DNA of 64,000 nt from an uncultured Prevotellaceae bacterium. GTDB lineage: Bacteria > Bacteroidota > Bacteroidia > Bacteroidales > Bacteroidaceae. Numbering within the stretch: the first letter of the stretch is position 1; every line of letters starts with the position of its first letter. The position numbers and the translations under genes are program-made. The DNA is taken from the NCBI GenBank assembly GCA_946540735.1, contig CAMNIN010000001.1, positions 1 to 64,000 on the forward strand, in the 5' to 3' direction. Under the pieces are notes generated by a model that was not told the DNA's origin, did not search any database, and saw nothing but the letters and a program-made list of their open reading frames with translations. This document shows, piece by piece, positions 1 to 9,700 of the stretch.

Positions 1-118
1 GGCTGCTCAGTGTGGCATTCTTGATGTATTGTGCGGTGACATCCTTCTGGGCATACAGGTGACTACCTAATGCGCCTGCAATCAACATGATTGTCAATAG
101 TAGAGATTTACATTTCAT
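1..118 (-). CDS. Secreted protein, N-terminus only (runs off the left edge)
   Basis: Minus-strand ATG at 118-116; translation MKCKSLLLTIMLIAGALGSHLYAQKDVTAQYIKNATLSS... with a typical signal peptide; open to the window edge. Confidence 0.7.
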   Translation of the reverse strand, partial: MKCKSLLLTIMLIAGALGSHLYAQKDVTAQYIKNATLSS

Positions 119-155
119 AAAGGTTAATTTTTTGTTGTTAATAGATTACTGTTTG

Positions 156-186
156 CAAATATAATGTTTTTTTTTCATATGACAAT
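156..186 (-). promoter_or_regulatory. Bacteroidetes-type promoter for the gene at 118..1
   Basis: Minus strand: ATTG (186-183), 19 nt spacer, TATATTTG (163-156); fits TTTG-N19-TAnnTTTG with one mismatch. Confidence 0.55.
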
Positions 187-432
187 CTTTTTTGCGCTTG
201 TTTTTTCTATATTTTTTATTGGTGTCCGCTAAAAATGAATAACTGCCAGAACACGTGTCCGCAGTGCCGATAAACAGGCATTGCGGATTCGTTTTTCAAA
301 AAGTAAGCCCCTTAGTCAAAAAACGAGCGTTCCGGTGGTATAGATTCTTCTTTTTCAAGTATGGCCAGCCAATTCTTTTCCGGCTCCTCTCGTTCATCGG
401 GATCTGACGTTTCGGTTCATCGGGATCTCGTT

Positions 433-1070
433 CATCGGGATTTGTAATCCCGATGCAATGAGTATTAGGATTTGTAATCCGATAAAAGCGCATTGCAAAT
501 GCTTACACTCAATGCGGTCGGATTACAAATCCGCCCGAACAAAGGTCACGGCCCGTCAGAGTAGTTTGTCTTTGTGATTTGCCATCGTTCGTCGTGATCT
601 CGTTCATCGTGATTTGACGTTTCGGTTCATCGGGATTTGCCGCTCGGCACCCAAAGGGTGACGCTTGGCTTGTCCAAGAATCCCGATGCAATGAGTATTA
701 GGATTTGTAATCCGATAAAAGCGCATTAAAAATGCTTACACTCAATGCGGTCGGATTACAAATCCGCCCGAACAAAGGTCACGGCCCGTCAGAGTAGTTT
801 GTCTTTGTGATTTGCCATCGTTCGTCGTGATCTCGTTCATCGTGATTTGACGTTTCGGTTCATCGGGATTTGCCGCTCGGCACCCAAAGGGTGACGCTTG
901 GCTTGTCCAAGAATCCCGATGCAATGAGTATTAGGATTTGTAATCCGATAAAAGCGCATTAAAAATGCTTACACTCAATGCGGTCGGATTACAAATCCGC
1001 CCGAACAAAGTTACAAATCCGCCCGAACAAAGGAACAAAGTTACAAATCCGCCCGAACAAAGGAACAAAA
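433..1070 (+). repeat. Palindrome-module tandem array, locus A (233 bp period, about 2.5 copies, plus a 30 bp minisatellite at the end)
   Basis: CCCGATGCAATGAG recurs at 449, 682 and 915 (exact 233 bp spacing). TTACAAATCCGCCCGAACAAAGGAACAAAG (last base a or g) is tandem at 1011-1040 and 1041-1070. First copy carries CATCGGGATT-TGT-AATCCCGATG at 433-455. Confidence 0.95.
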
Positions 1071-1151
1071 ATCCGATCAGCGCATTGCGCGGCATCGCCC
1101 CAGCGGGGGTGGACTCAAATAGATATAGCCAGGAGAGATACTTTAGCTTGT

Positions 1152-4100
1152 CTATTCCCTCACAAACTTGCAGGCGGTGGTGTGCCCATTGGCATCGCTG
1201 ATGCGGGCGACATAGCAGCCTGAGGGCAACTGACCCACGGAGCATTCTCCATAGCCGTTGACCAGCGGGGTGCGGGTCTGTCCGATGCGCTGTCCGGCGA
1301 GGTTATAGAACTCCACTTTCACGTTCGTTGCCTTGTCGCTGCGGATGACCAGCGAACCAAGCACGTAGCGCACGCTGAGGTCGCTTTGCGACTGGGCGAA
1401 GATCTCGCCGATGCCATTCTCGTCTGCCTGAGCCACGGCCACTTGGTAACTTGTCCGGATGTTCGGCTGCTCGATGGTGGGCAATGTCATGACAAACACA
1501 TCATTGCTGCCGTCGGGATAGCGGCCCACGGTCTCGTCTTCTTTCATGGTGGTGTAGGTCAGCCGGTCGCTCCACGACTCGTCGGCGGCTGTCAGCATCA
1601 CGTCGCCGTCCTCGTTGCCGAGTTTGAAGGAGGCATGCAACTGGTTGATGGGATCCAGTTTGTCGCACCAGATGATCAGGTGGCCGTGAGGCGGGATGAT
1701 GGTTCCGGCCTCGGTGGAGCCTTTGGTGATCTGGTATTTCTTGGGCTTGCTCACGTTGTCGGTGAGGTACATGCCCTCCACGTCGATGGGTTCTACGGTG
1801 GTATTATAGAGTTCCACCCAGTCGTTCTTCTTCCAGTATTCATTCACGTGGATGTTGTTGGCGGCGCTCACTTCATTGATGCGCACTGGGGTGATGTGCT
1901 GGTCGTGGCGCTCTTCCTCGGAGAGCGGCGTGAAACAGGCTGTGAGAGACACGGCCCCGTCCTCGGGCAGGTCGATCTCGGCTTCTGTGGAGTAGAACCC
2001 ATCGCTGTAGGCATCCACTGACGTGTTGAGCTTGCAGGCCCAGAAGAGGTCCGACGAACTGGCACCGTTGTTGTGTACTTCCACGGCGATCACGTTGCGC
2101 CCGCTCCGGAAAAGCGTGGCAGGCAGACTGAGCGTGCCGGTGAGGGGCGTGTCGGCGGCGTAAGTGCTCGAATAGGTGTTGTAATTGACGCTGCCCGAAG
2201 GCATGTTGACGCGTCCTGCCTCACTGCCGTTGACGTAGATGATGAAACCGTCGTCGACCTGGTAGTCGAGGGTGAAGATGTCGTTGCTGGTGGGAGTGCC
2301 GGTCAGTGAGACTGCCGTGCGGAAATAGGTGGTCGGGTTTTTCTGGTTGGCGTTCGAACCGTAGCTGACGGTGGTCTTCACGCCCGTCATCCCGTAGCCC
2401 AGTGGACTCTCGCCCGACGACCAGGAGGCGTCGTTGTAGTTGGCACTGGTCCAACTGCTGCCATACAGGGCTCCCCGGTCGTAGTATTTCCAATTGCTGC
2501 TGGTACCGAGGAGTTCGTTGCCCGCACTGGTCTGGCGCCATCCTGCGAAGGTATGGCCGGCAGGGGCTTTGGCCTCGAGTTTGACGGGGGCGAACAACCG
2601 GCCGTCAAAGGCGGCGTAGGGCACGTCGTGCCCGTTGACGTAGAGGTGGGCTCCCTCGGTGTCGGTCTTGAGTTTCACGCTCTGTTTCCTGACACCGTCG
2701 AGCTGCATGGGCTTGAACTGCTGCATGCAGGTCATCATCGACTCGTTGAGGGTGGCCAGTTTCGAGATGATGAGGTTGGCCGAGGTGTCGGGGTTGCTCC
2801 ATCCGGTGAGCTGCATCATCGGGCGCACCCTGTCGGCGAGTTCGTTGACGATGGCCGTGGCGCGGGTCTTGTCGAAAACGCTGCCTCCCACCAGGCAGTA
2901 GGTGTCGATGAACCGTTTGCGGAAGTCGTCGTTCTTGAGCATGTTGAGGAAGAACGTCACGAGTTTGATCTCCTCATACCGCTGTTCGTTGGTGTCGTAG
3001 ATGAGGTTGAACGTGTGCCACTGGTCGTTGGCGAAATCCGCGAAGGGATTGCTGCTCTTGAAGGCGAAGTCCAGGTCGAAGGTGACGAAACGGTAGCGTC
3101 CGTCAGCCTGGTTGCGGAATCCCTTGATGTTGTTGTGGGGCCAGTCGGTGGAACCCAGGAAGAGTTCGACGGCCATGTAGTTGATGAACTCGTCGATGTC
3201 GAGCAACTGTTTCAGTTCCTCATAGGCTTGTGCGTCGGTCGACACGGCCCCCAGCTGGTAGATGCGCTCCAGCACCTCGCTGGTGCCTACCATGAACACC
3301 ACGTTGGAGTCGGCGCTCATCTCAAACATGTCGATCTTCTCGTCGTCATAGCCGAAGTTGGCCTCCACGAATTTCTTGTTGTTGGGCTCGCGCATATTGA
3401 TCACGCCCCGGCACTCACCGTTGACATACTCGATTACGGGGACATACGACTGCAGGTCAAGGTTGATGCCCGCCCGCTGGATGATGGTCTGCAGGGCAGG
3501 GTCGAGGAACCGGCCGCCGTTGTTCTCCCAGATGTCGTTGCCGCCGTTGCGCAGCAGCAGTGTCTTGTTTCTCAGATAGGGCTTTTGTGGGAAGAAGGCG
3601 TAGTCGAGGCGGTTCTGGCCGTCAAATTCCTTGCCCGATTTCAGTTTGAACGAGCGGGGGTTGGCCGAGCGGGTCCATCCGCCCGAGACCGAGATCTCCA
3701 CGTCCTGGTTGTAGGCCATCACGCCCTCCGGTGTGATGAAGGAGAAGTTGACCGGCCGCTCCCAGTCCATGTTCCAGTTGCACTTGGTGTTCTGTCCGTT
3801 GCCGGTGCGCCCGTTGGTGCCCTTGGTGTCGATGCCCCACTGGTTGTCGGTGAAGTATTTGGGGTTACCCACGATGGAGACCACGGGGATGGTGTATTTG
3901 TCGTTGGTGCGGATATAGGAGCGGGTGACGGGCACGCTGGGCAGCCATCCGTCTCTGAACAGCCGGAAGCAATAGTTCCTGGTGGCCGTGACGCTGAAAT
4001 GTCCGGTTTGGCTGATGGTTCCCACCGTCCCGGAGGTGGCTGCGTTGTAGGCTTCCCAGGAGATGTCGTCGAAATAATAGTTGTTCTCTACGCCTCTCAG

Positions 4101-5153
4101 TTCGTTGAGGTTGAAGGCGATGGTCTGCAGTCCCGTCTGTCCGGCCTGTTCGTTGGTCACCGTGCCCTCGTAGGTGATCTCCTGCCATTGCGTGGTGACG
4201 TTGTAGCCGCCGTCGAGCATCGACCAGTGGATGTAGCTGCCGGGCTGCGTATGCGACTGCGCGGAGATGTGGGCGGCCCGGTCGGCCCGCACTTTCATCC
4301 GGAAGCGGTAGCGGTCGCCGGCATTCCAGGTGTGGTTGGGGGTGTAGACGAAGAACTGGGCGTCCCAATCCTGAGAGGGATTGGCTACGGAGTGTACTTT
4401 GATGCCCCGCGATCCGTTGTAGCCTTTGCCATCGATGATATGGGTGTCGTAGGCTCCTCCGCTTTCGCCGTCTTTGCCGACGAGGCAGGTCACGTCGGTT
4501 CCCTCACAGTCGCCGTTGACGATGTAGTCGGTCCATTCCTGTTGTTGCTGACTGCCCGAGGGCAGCACTGGCACAGAGCCGTCGGTGGTATAGACAAGTG
4601 TGGCACCCTCGGGGATGGTCACGTCGAGTGTCAATGTGCCGGTGAAGACTTTGCTGTCCTGGCTCACCACTGGAGGGTCGAGGCGGCGGTCGGCGAAAGC
4701 AGCTGTGGCGTTGCTGGCGCCGGGGGTGGCGTCGGCTGTCCAGCCCCAGTCTCCCGTGCCGTCGGTCTTCCGGGCGTAGGAGGTGCGGCTCATGCCCTCG
4801 GGGTAGTCCTGGCTGAGCAGGAGCTGTCCGTCGCTGTCGCTGAGGTAGATGGTGCCGCCCTCGCAGTTGAGCTTGAACGGTGCCTGTGTGGTCTTGATAT
4901 CGTTGGATCCCAGCCAGATGACCTTGTAGCCTTTGGCGGGCACGCTGCCGATGTCTTTCGGCAGATGCCAGCGCATCAGGTTCTCGGCATCGTCACTCAG
5001 ATACATCCCGGCGAGGTTGACGCTCTCGTCGGAGGGATTGTAGATCTCAATCCAACTGTCGAAATTGGTGGCCGGACTCATCACCGTGCCTACGTTGGAG
5101 GCCATCAGTTCGTTGATGACCAGCATGGTCTTGACTAAAGTAGATAAAAACAT
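1152..5153 (-). CDS. Secreted CotH-kinase family / lamin-tail domain protein with T9SS-like C-terminus
   Basis: 1333 aa; two lamin-tail-like segments (VINELMASNVG...WIEIYNPSDESVNLAGMYLSDD; RINEVSAANN...WVELYNTTVEPIDVEGMYLTDN), CotH-like core (NMREPNNKKFVEANFGYDDEKIDMFE, NNIKGFRNQADGRYRFVTFDLDFAF), C-terminal FYNLAGQRIG...GCYVARISDANGHTTACKFVRE. Confidence 0.85.
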   Translation of the reverse strand: MFLSTLVKTMLVINELMASNVGTVMSPATNFDSWIEIYNPSDESVNLAGMYLSDDAENLMRWHLPKDIGSVPAKGYKVIWLGSNDIKTTQAPFKLNCEGGTIYLSDSDGQLLLSQDYPEGMSRTSYARKTDGTGDWGWTADATPGASNATAAFADRRLDPPVVSQDSKVFTGTLTLDVTIPEGATLVYTTDGSVPVLPSGSQQQQEWTDYIVNGDCEGTDVTCLVGKDGESGGAYDTHIIDGKGYNGSRGIKVHSVANPSQDWDAQFFVYTPNHTWNAGDRYRFRMKVRADRAAHISAQSHTQPGSYIHWSMLDGGYNVTTQWQEITYEGTVTNEQAGQTGLQTIAFNLNELRGVENNYYFDDISWEAYNAATSGTVGTISQTGHFSVTATRNYCFRLFRDGWLPSVPVTRSYIRTNDKYTIPVVSIVGNPKYFTDNQWGIDTKGTNGRTGNGQNTKCNWNMDWERPVNFSFITPEGVMAYNQDVEISVSGGWTRSANPRSFKLKSGKEFDGQNRLDYAFFPQKPYLRNKTLLLRNGGNDIWENNGGRFLDPALQTIIQRAGINLDLQSYVPVIEYVNGECRGVINMREPNNKKFVEANFGYDDEKIDMFEMSADSNVVFMVGTSEVLERIYQLGAVSTDAQAYEELKQLLDIDEFINYMAVELFLGSTDWPHNNIKGFRNQADGRYRFVTFDLDFAFKSSNPFADFANDQWHTFNLIYDTNEQRYEEIKLVTFFLNMLKNDDFRKRFIDTYCLVGGSVFDKTRATAIVNELADRVRPMMQLTGWSNPDTSANLIISKLATLNESMMTCMQQFKPMQLDGVRKQSVKLKTDTEGAHLYVNGHDVPYAAFDGRLFAPVKLEAKAPAGHTFAGWRQTSAGNELLGTSSNWKYYDRGALYGSSWTSANYNDASWSSGESPLGYGMTGVKTTVSYGSNANQKNPTTYFRTAVSLTGTPTSNDIFTLDYQVDDGFIIYVNGSEAGRVNMPSGSVNYNTYSSTYAADTPLTGTLSLPATLFRSGRNVIAVEVHNNGASSSDLFWACKLNTSVDAYSDGFYSTEAEIDLPEDGAVSLTACFTPLSEEERHDQHITPVRINEVSAANNIHVNEYWKKNDWVELYNTTVEPIDVEGMYLTDNVSKPKKYQITKGSTEAGTIIPPHGHLIIWCDKLDPINQLHASFKLGNEDGDVMLTAADESWSDRLTYTTMKEDETVGRYPDGSNDVFVMTLPTIEQPNIRTSYQVAVAQADENGIGEIFAQSQSDLSVRYVLGSLVIRSDKATNVKVEFYNLAGQRIGQTRTPLVNGYGECSVGQLPSGCYVARISDANGHTTACKFVRE

Positions 5154-5224
5154 GTTAGCAGTTATTTCGGTGCAAAATTACGAAATAACTGTATAACAGG
5201 ACAAGCGATTTGTAACAGAAGTTA

Positions 5225-6715
5225 TCAGAAATGTAACATGTGTGTCTCAGTCATTTTCCCTTTCAGCACGTCGGCCATCTGCTGGGGCGTGAACTTGACA
5301 GGACCCCGCATCAGTTCGGGCACATTGTAGCTCTTGATCAGCTGGTGGTGGTAGTCGGGGTTCTCCGAGGGCAACTCAAAAGGTTTGCTGCCGCGCCCCT
5401 GGGCATCGACATGGGCGATGAACGGACGGGTGAAGACCCCGTCGTTGCGGCGTGAGGAGAACACCACCCACCGGCCATTGCTCGACCAGGAGTGGTAACT
5501 CTCGGTGTTGTCGGAGTTGAGGGCGTCCATCGCTTTCGCTTCTCCGCTCTGGAGGTCCATCATCCAGAGGTCGGCGTCACGGTGCCAGATGTGGAAACAG
5601 CCCCATTCTCCGAGCGTGAAGAGGAGCCATCGACCGTCGGGCGAGATGCGGGGGAGGGTGGCGCTCTTGCCTTCGGCCACAGCGTCGAAGACGAGCTCAC
5701 GCGCTCCAAATGTCTTACTTCCGGGGTCGAAAGTCATGCGGTAGAGGTTGTATTTCACTTCCTTGGCGCGCATGGTGATCTCGCTCAGGTCCACCGTGTC
5801 GTTCTCATACTCGAAGTGGGCGCTGCAGAAATAGAGTGTCTTGCCGTCGGGCGCCCAGAAGGGGAATACCTCCAGTTCGTTGGGCTCATGCGAGATTTTC
5901 CTCACCTCATGGCGCTCTACGTCATAGAGGATCAGGTCGCTCTCGGCGTCGAGTACCTCGATCTTGTTGATGTCGCTGGTGTGGAAGCTCTGCATGGTCT
6001 TGTTGGTGGAGTATGCGATGAGGGGCAGTGTGGGGTGCCAGGAGGGATAGACGCCGGAGGAAACCAGCGAGTCGCCTTGGAAGTTGACTTTCTCTACCTT
6101 GCCGTCGTAGACGATGACCGTGCCGCCATGGGCCTGGCGGGCGTGAAACTGCATCCTGTCGGGGTTGTACTGCTGGAAGTTGTGGCAGTTGACGCACTGC
6201 CCGCCTGATTCGGTGCTGCACAGCATGTTGTCGACCATCACCTGCTCGTCGTAGTTCTCCAGACAGCGCTGGTTGAGGGTCAGTTCCTCGTAGGAGACAT
6301 AAGAGGGCGAGATGAGGCGGTAGCTCAGGTATGGGTCGATGCTGTCGGGCGAGACATGGATGCTGAAGGGCTTGAAGCGATGCCACTGTCCGTCCTTCTG
6401 GGCAAACACTTCCACGGTGATGTCCTTGCCTTGGGCTGCGGCGGTGAGTGCCCTCCATTCTTCCAGTCCGGGACAGGCTTTCACCCCTCCGCAGACTATT
6501 TCTTCCTGACCTGAGGAATAGCGGATGACCGCATCGTCGACCTTCGGGAGGAGTTCGAAGGTGAGGGGGGCGATATTGACGGGAATGGTCACGTCGTCAT
6601 ACTCCGGATAGATCTTCGGCAGCATGTTGACTTGCTGGTATTGCCCGGGCACCTGCACTTGCCGGCAGGCCAGCAGCGACAGGCAGGCGATGGCGGTGAT
6701 GAAAAGTCTTCTCAT
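5225..6715 (-). CDS. Lipoprotein with one c-type heme motif and PD40/TolB-like propeller repeats
   Basis: Lipobox LSLLAC; CVNCH motif (TESGGQCVNCHNFQQYNPDRMQFH); repeated PDGKTLYFCS / SPDGRWLLFT / SSNGRWVVFSS blades. Confidence 0.75.
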   Translation of the reverse strand: MRRLFITAIACLSLLACRQVQVPGQYQQVNMLPKIYPEYDDVTIPVNIAPLTFELLPKVDDAVIRYSSGQEEIVCGGVKACPGLEEWRALTAAAQGKDITVEVFAQKDGQWHRFKPFSIHVSPDSIDPYLSYRLISPSYVSYEELTLNQRCLENYDEQVMVDNMLCSTESGGQCVNCHNFQQYNPDRMQFHARQAHGGTVIVYDGKVEKVNFQGDSLVSSGVYPSWHPTLPLIAYSTNKTMQSFHTSDINKIEVLDAESDLILYDVERHEVRKISHEPNELEVFPFWAPDGKTLYFCSAHFEYENDTVDLSEITMRAKEVKYNLYRMTFDPGSKTFGARELVFDAVAEGKSATLPRISPDGRWLLFTLGEWGCFHIWHRDADLWMMDLQSGEAKAMDALNSDNTESYHSWSSNGRWVVFSSRRNDGVFTRPFIAHVDAQGRGSKPFELPSENPDYHHQLIKSYNVPELMRGPVKFTPQQMADVLKGKMTETHMLHF

Positions 6716-8548
6716 TCAATAGACCTCCTCTTGATAGCGGTTGAAGAAATAGTCATAATAATAGGTCGTATGGAAACGGTCGTACATGAGTTTGCCGATC
6801 TGCTCCATGCTCATTCCCTGGTCGCGGTATTGCTTGAAGGCATCCATGAAGGTGCGGCAACTCTCCACCACTTGGCGGTCGAATGGCATCTTGCTGGCAT
6901 CCACGGTGTCAAAAAGTCCGCCGAAGAGGCATGCCGCCTGCTGGTAGAGTTTGGGCACCAGCCCGTCTTTATGCAGTTCGGTGTAATGGAAGAACTGCAA
7001 CCAGAATAGTTCGGGGTTCCGGGTCATCATGGCCGCGATGAGTCCCTGTTCTTGTTGCAGCGGGTCTTTGCTCTGCGTGCTGGCCAGGTGGGTGATGAGG
7101 AAGCGCTCCACCTGGGCATTGTCGCCGCTGAGGTAATTGTCGTGGTTAAGCATGCCGAGGATGGGAAACAGTTCCGGGTCGCGGGGGATGAGTTGCGGAT
7201 TGTGCAGGAGTTCCTCCTGCTGGAGCGCCCATTTCCGGTGGAAAAGGGTGCGCTTGAGCATGTTGAGGTATTTCTGTGCAGCCACGAACTCTTCGTTGAC
7301 GATGGAGCATTTCGCCATTAGTTTCAGGTGGTCGACACGCCAGCCATACTCCACGCCGTCTTCCATGCACCAGCGGTAACAGTAGTTGGGCAGGCCATAC
7401 TGCAGATAGAGCATTTTGCCGTCCCACTGCACCATCCGGGTGGGGAAGGGTGCGGCGGCTGGCCGCGCTCCATTGCGGTAGTCATACATCTCGTCGCCTT
7501 GTTTGCCGATCCGTGCCAGGGCCAGGTTCTTCATCATCCAGATATCGCGCGTGGGCTCGGCGTCGGTCGACCGTGCCAGGCGGAGCACACCCTCCCAGTC
7601 CAACTGGTCGACCATCCGCCGCATGGCGATCTCACGGTGGAAATTGCCGTCCTTGTACCATGCTGTGGCCACGCAGGAGACAATGACCAACAGGATGGCC
7701 GGCTGCACCCATGCCCTGGTCTTCTTGGGCTGCTGACGGGAGTCGCTGTAGCATGCAGCCATGATGGCCAGCGACAGGAATAGCACGACGTAGGGCCAGT
7801 AATAGGCCAGGTAGCTTTCCTGCCTGATGCGGAAGATGGGCAGGGCTGTCCAGTAGATGTTGACCAAGTTGGTTTGGTGGTAGCCATAGCGGTAATACAG
7901 CAAGGGCACGGCGATGATGGAGAGCACGGCAAGCAGACTGCTGAAGGCTGCCATCACCTTGCTTTTCTCCACGCGCCAACTCATCAGGGCCATCAGCAGG
8001 ACAGCCGACAAGGCGTAAAAGCCGAGCATGGGATAACCTGCCGCCACTGTGAGGGGGATGAGGAGCATCCGCCACCATCGGGGCAGTGCCCGGTAGATCC
8101 AGATCAGGGTCACGACGGCCAGGACACCCACCGTGGCCGTGAAGAAGAAGCCCCTGAGTTTCAGGTAATAGATCCAATAGCCCAGGTCGACGTCGGAGAC
8201 CAGGAGCATGGCGACGGGGATGAGCGTGACAGCTCTCCATTGGGATGGGATGCGGAAAGCGTGCTCCGTGAGGAAGATGAGCAAGGCCCACAGGAGTCCG
8301 AGTACCGCTGCGCCCAACCAGGGGTGGTAGAGCATTTGGGTGAGGAAGGCCGATATCCAGCAGAGCATGCCGCCAGAGGCCACCATGCACTGCTTGAAAA
8401 ACAAAGGGGTGTGGAGGAAGAGGTTCTGTTCCTCCACCCGCGCCAGGTAGTCGTGCTCGCAAACCACCAGGATGATGCACGCCAGGAGAACCGTGAGGTA
8501 GGGGAATGCCTTGGTGATCGCTGGCATCCAGGAGTTATGGTTGCTCAT
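6716..8548 (-). CDS. Multi-pass membrane protein with soluble C-terminal region (DUF6057-like)
   Basis: Start reset to MSNHNSWMPAITKAF; about ten hydrophobic segments followed by a soluble domain; abuts the heme/propeller lipoprotein. Family label from memory. Confidence 0.65.
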   Translation of the reverse strand: MSNHNSWMPAITKAFPYLTVLLACIILVVCEHDYLARVEEQNLFLHTPLFFKQCMVASGGMLCWISAFLTQMLYHPWLGAAVLGLLWALLIFLTEHAFRIPSQWRAVTLIPVAMLLVSDVDLGYWIYYLKLRGFFFTATVGVLAVVTLIWIYRALPRWWRMLLIPLTVAAGYPMLGFYALSAVLLMALMSWRVEKSKVMAAFSSLLAVLSIIAVPLLYYRYGYHQTNLVNIYWTALPIFRIRQESYLAYYWPYVVLFLSLAIMAACYSDSRQQPKKTRAWVQPAILLVIVSCVATAWYKDGNFHREIAMRRMVDQLDWEGVLRLARSTDAEPTRDIWMMKNLALARIGKQGDEMYDYRNGARPAAAPFPTRMVQWDGKMLYLQYGLPNYCYRWCMEDGVEYGWRVDHLKLMAKCSIVNEEFVAAQKYLNMLKRTLFHRKWALQQEELLHNPQLIPRDPELFPILGMLNHDNYLSGDNAQVERFLITHLASTQSKDPLQQEQGLIAAMMTRNPELFWLQFFHYTELHKDGLVPKLYQQAACLFGGLFDTVDASKMPFDRQVVESCRTFMDAFKQYRDQGMSMEQIGKLMYDRFHTTYYYDYFFNRYQEEVY

Positions 8549-8671
8549 TCTTGCTTGTCGGAGTTTTTTTGATCTGAACCAAGAAAGTTGGTTCGGTGAT
8601 GCAAAATTACGAAAAAGATTGTCAAAACATGCTGTGCGTGGAGTTTTTTTTGTAACTTCGCCTGACGAAAA

Positions 8672-9688
8672 ATGAAGAAGATGCAGAGAACCTCCTGTTT
8701 GCGGATCGGATGGATGGGTGTCAGCACGGCCTTGCATTTCCTTGTGGATGGGCTGTGCGTGTGCTGCCTTTATCTGATGTCACCATGGTTGGATGCCTCT
8801 TGGCTTTTTACGATCTTCCTGACTTACAATGTCTTGGCGTTTATGACGCAGCCCCTCACCGGTGCCTGCGCCGATCGCGCGCTGCGGCCCCATCAGTTGC
8901 TGACGGGTGCCGTGTGTCTCTTGGCGTTGGCAGCGTTGGGTGTCTTCTCCTTCTCCTTGGCCGAGGATTTCCGCGGTCCTGTGGGATGTATGATCGTCGC
9001 CCTGCTGCTGGGCATGGGAAATTCGCTGTTTCATGTGTGGGGTGGCAAGCAGACGGTCATGCTCATGGGCAATGACATGCGGGCGCTTGGCTGTTTCGTG
9101 TCTTCCGGCGCACTGGGCTTGGCCGTCGGTTTCGTGTTCAGTTCCTGGTGGTTGCTGGCGGTTTTGCTCTCTGCCATGACCTTTCTGGCGGGAGTGTCAG
9201 TCCGCTTGTCGGGCGATGTCCTTCCCAACGGTCCTTCCCATGAAACCATCACAAGGGCATGTCCTCCCGACGGTGCAGAACGGCATCCTGGTCCTGTCGT
9301 GGTATGGACAGCTGTCATCTTGGTCGCGGCTTTCGTCATGTTCCGTTCCTACATCGGCGAGGTGTTTTCCTCGTCGGCGACGAAGACCCAGACCCTCGTG
9401 TTGCTGATGGGGTTGGTCTCGATGGCCGGGAAGATGGCTGGTGGCTGGATTGCCTTCCGTTTCGGTGCGGCCAGGTCGATGGCTGTGATGCTGCTGGGTT
9501 TCGTGGGTTGTTTCCTCTTCCGTCAGACCCATGCCGTGGTACTCCTGTCGGGCTTGTTTTTGGTCAACTGCACCATGCCGGTCACCCTCTATTGGGCCAA
9601 TGGCTTGCTCAAAGGCCGTGAGGGACTGGCTTTCGGCATTTTGGCGGCTGTGCTCGTTCCGGGCTATCTGTTGGCCGTATTCGGATAG
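8672..9688 (+). CDS. MFS-like multi-pass membrane protein
   Basis: 338 aa, hydrophobic throughout, opposite strand to the preceding operon; TAACTTCG -7-like element upstream. Confidence 0.65.
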   Translation: MKKMQRTSCLRIGWMGVSTALHFLVDGLCVCCLYLMSPWLDASWLFTIFLTYNVLAFMTQPLTGACADRALRPHQLLTGAVCLLALAALGVFSFSLAEDFRGPVGCMIVALLLGMGNSLFHVWGGKQTVMLMGNDMRALGCFVSSGALGLAVGFVFSSWWLLAVLLSAMTFLAGVSVRLSGDVLPNGPSHETITRACPPDGAERHPGPVVVWTAVILVAAFVMFRSYIGEVFSSSATKTQTLVLLMGLVSMAGKMAGGWIAFRFGAARSMAVMLLGFVGCFLFRQTHAVVLLSGLFLVNCTMPVTLYWANGLLKGREGLAFGILAAVLVPGYLLAVFG

Positions 9689-9700
9689 GAGGTATGGCCG

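Noticed and set aside
296-1245. Small ORFs in the repeat array (65, 60, 60, 104, 78 and 81 aa)
   Set aside because: They translate the tandem repeats themselves (two identical 60-aa ORFs 233 bp apart); no independent coding evidence.
2553-5138. 861-aa plus-strand ORF
   Set aside because: Antisense to the well-supported CotH-family gene; low-complexity Val/Gly/His-rich translation typical of the mirror frame of a GC-rich gene.
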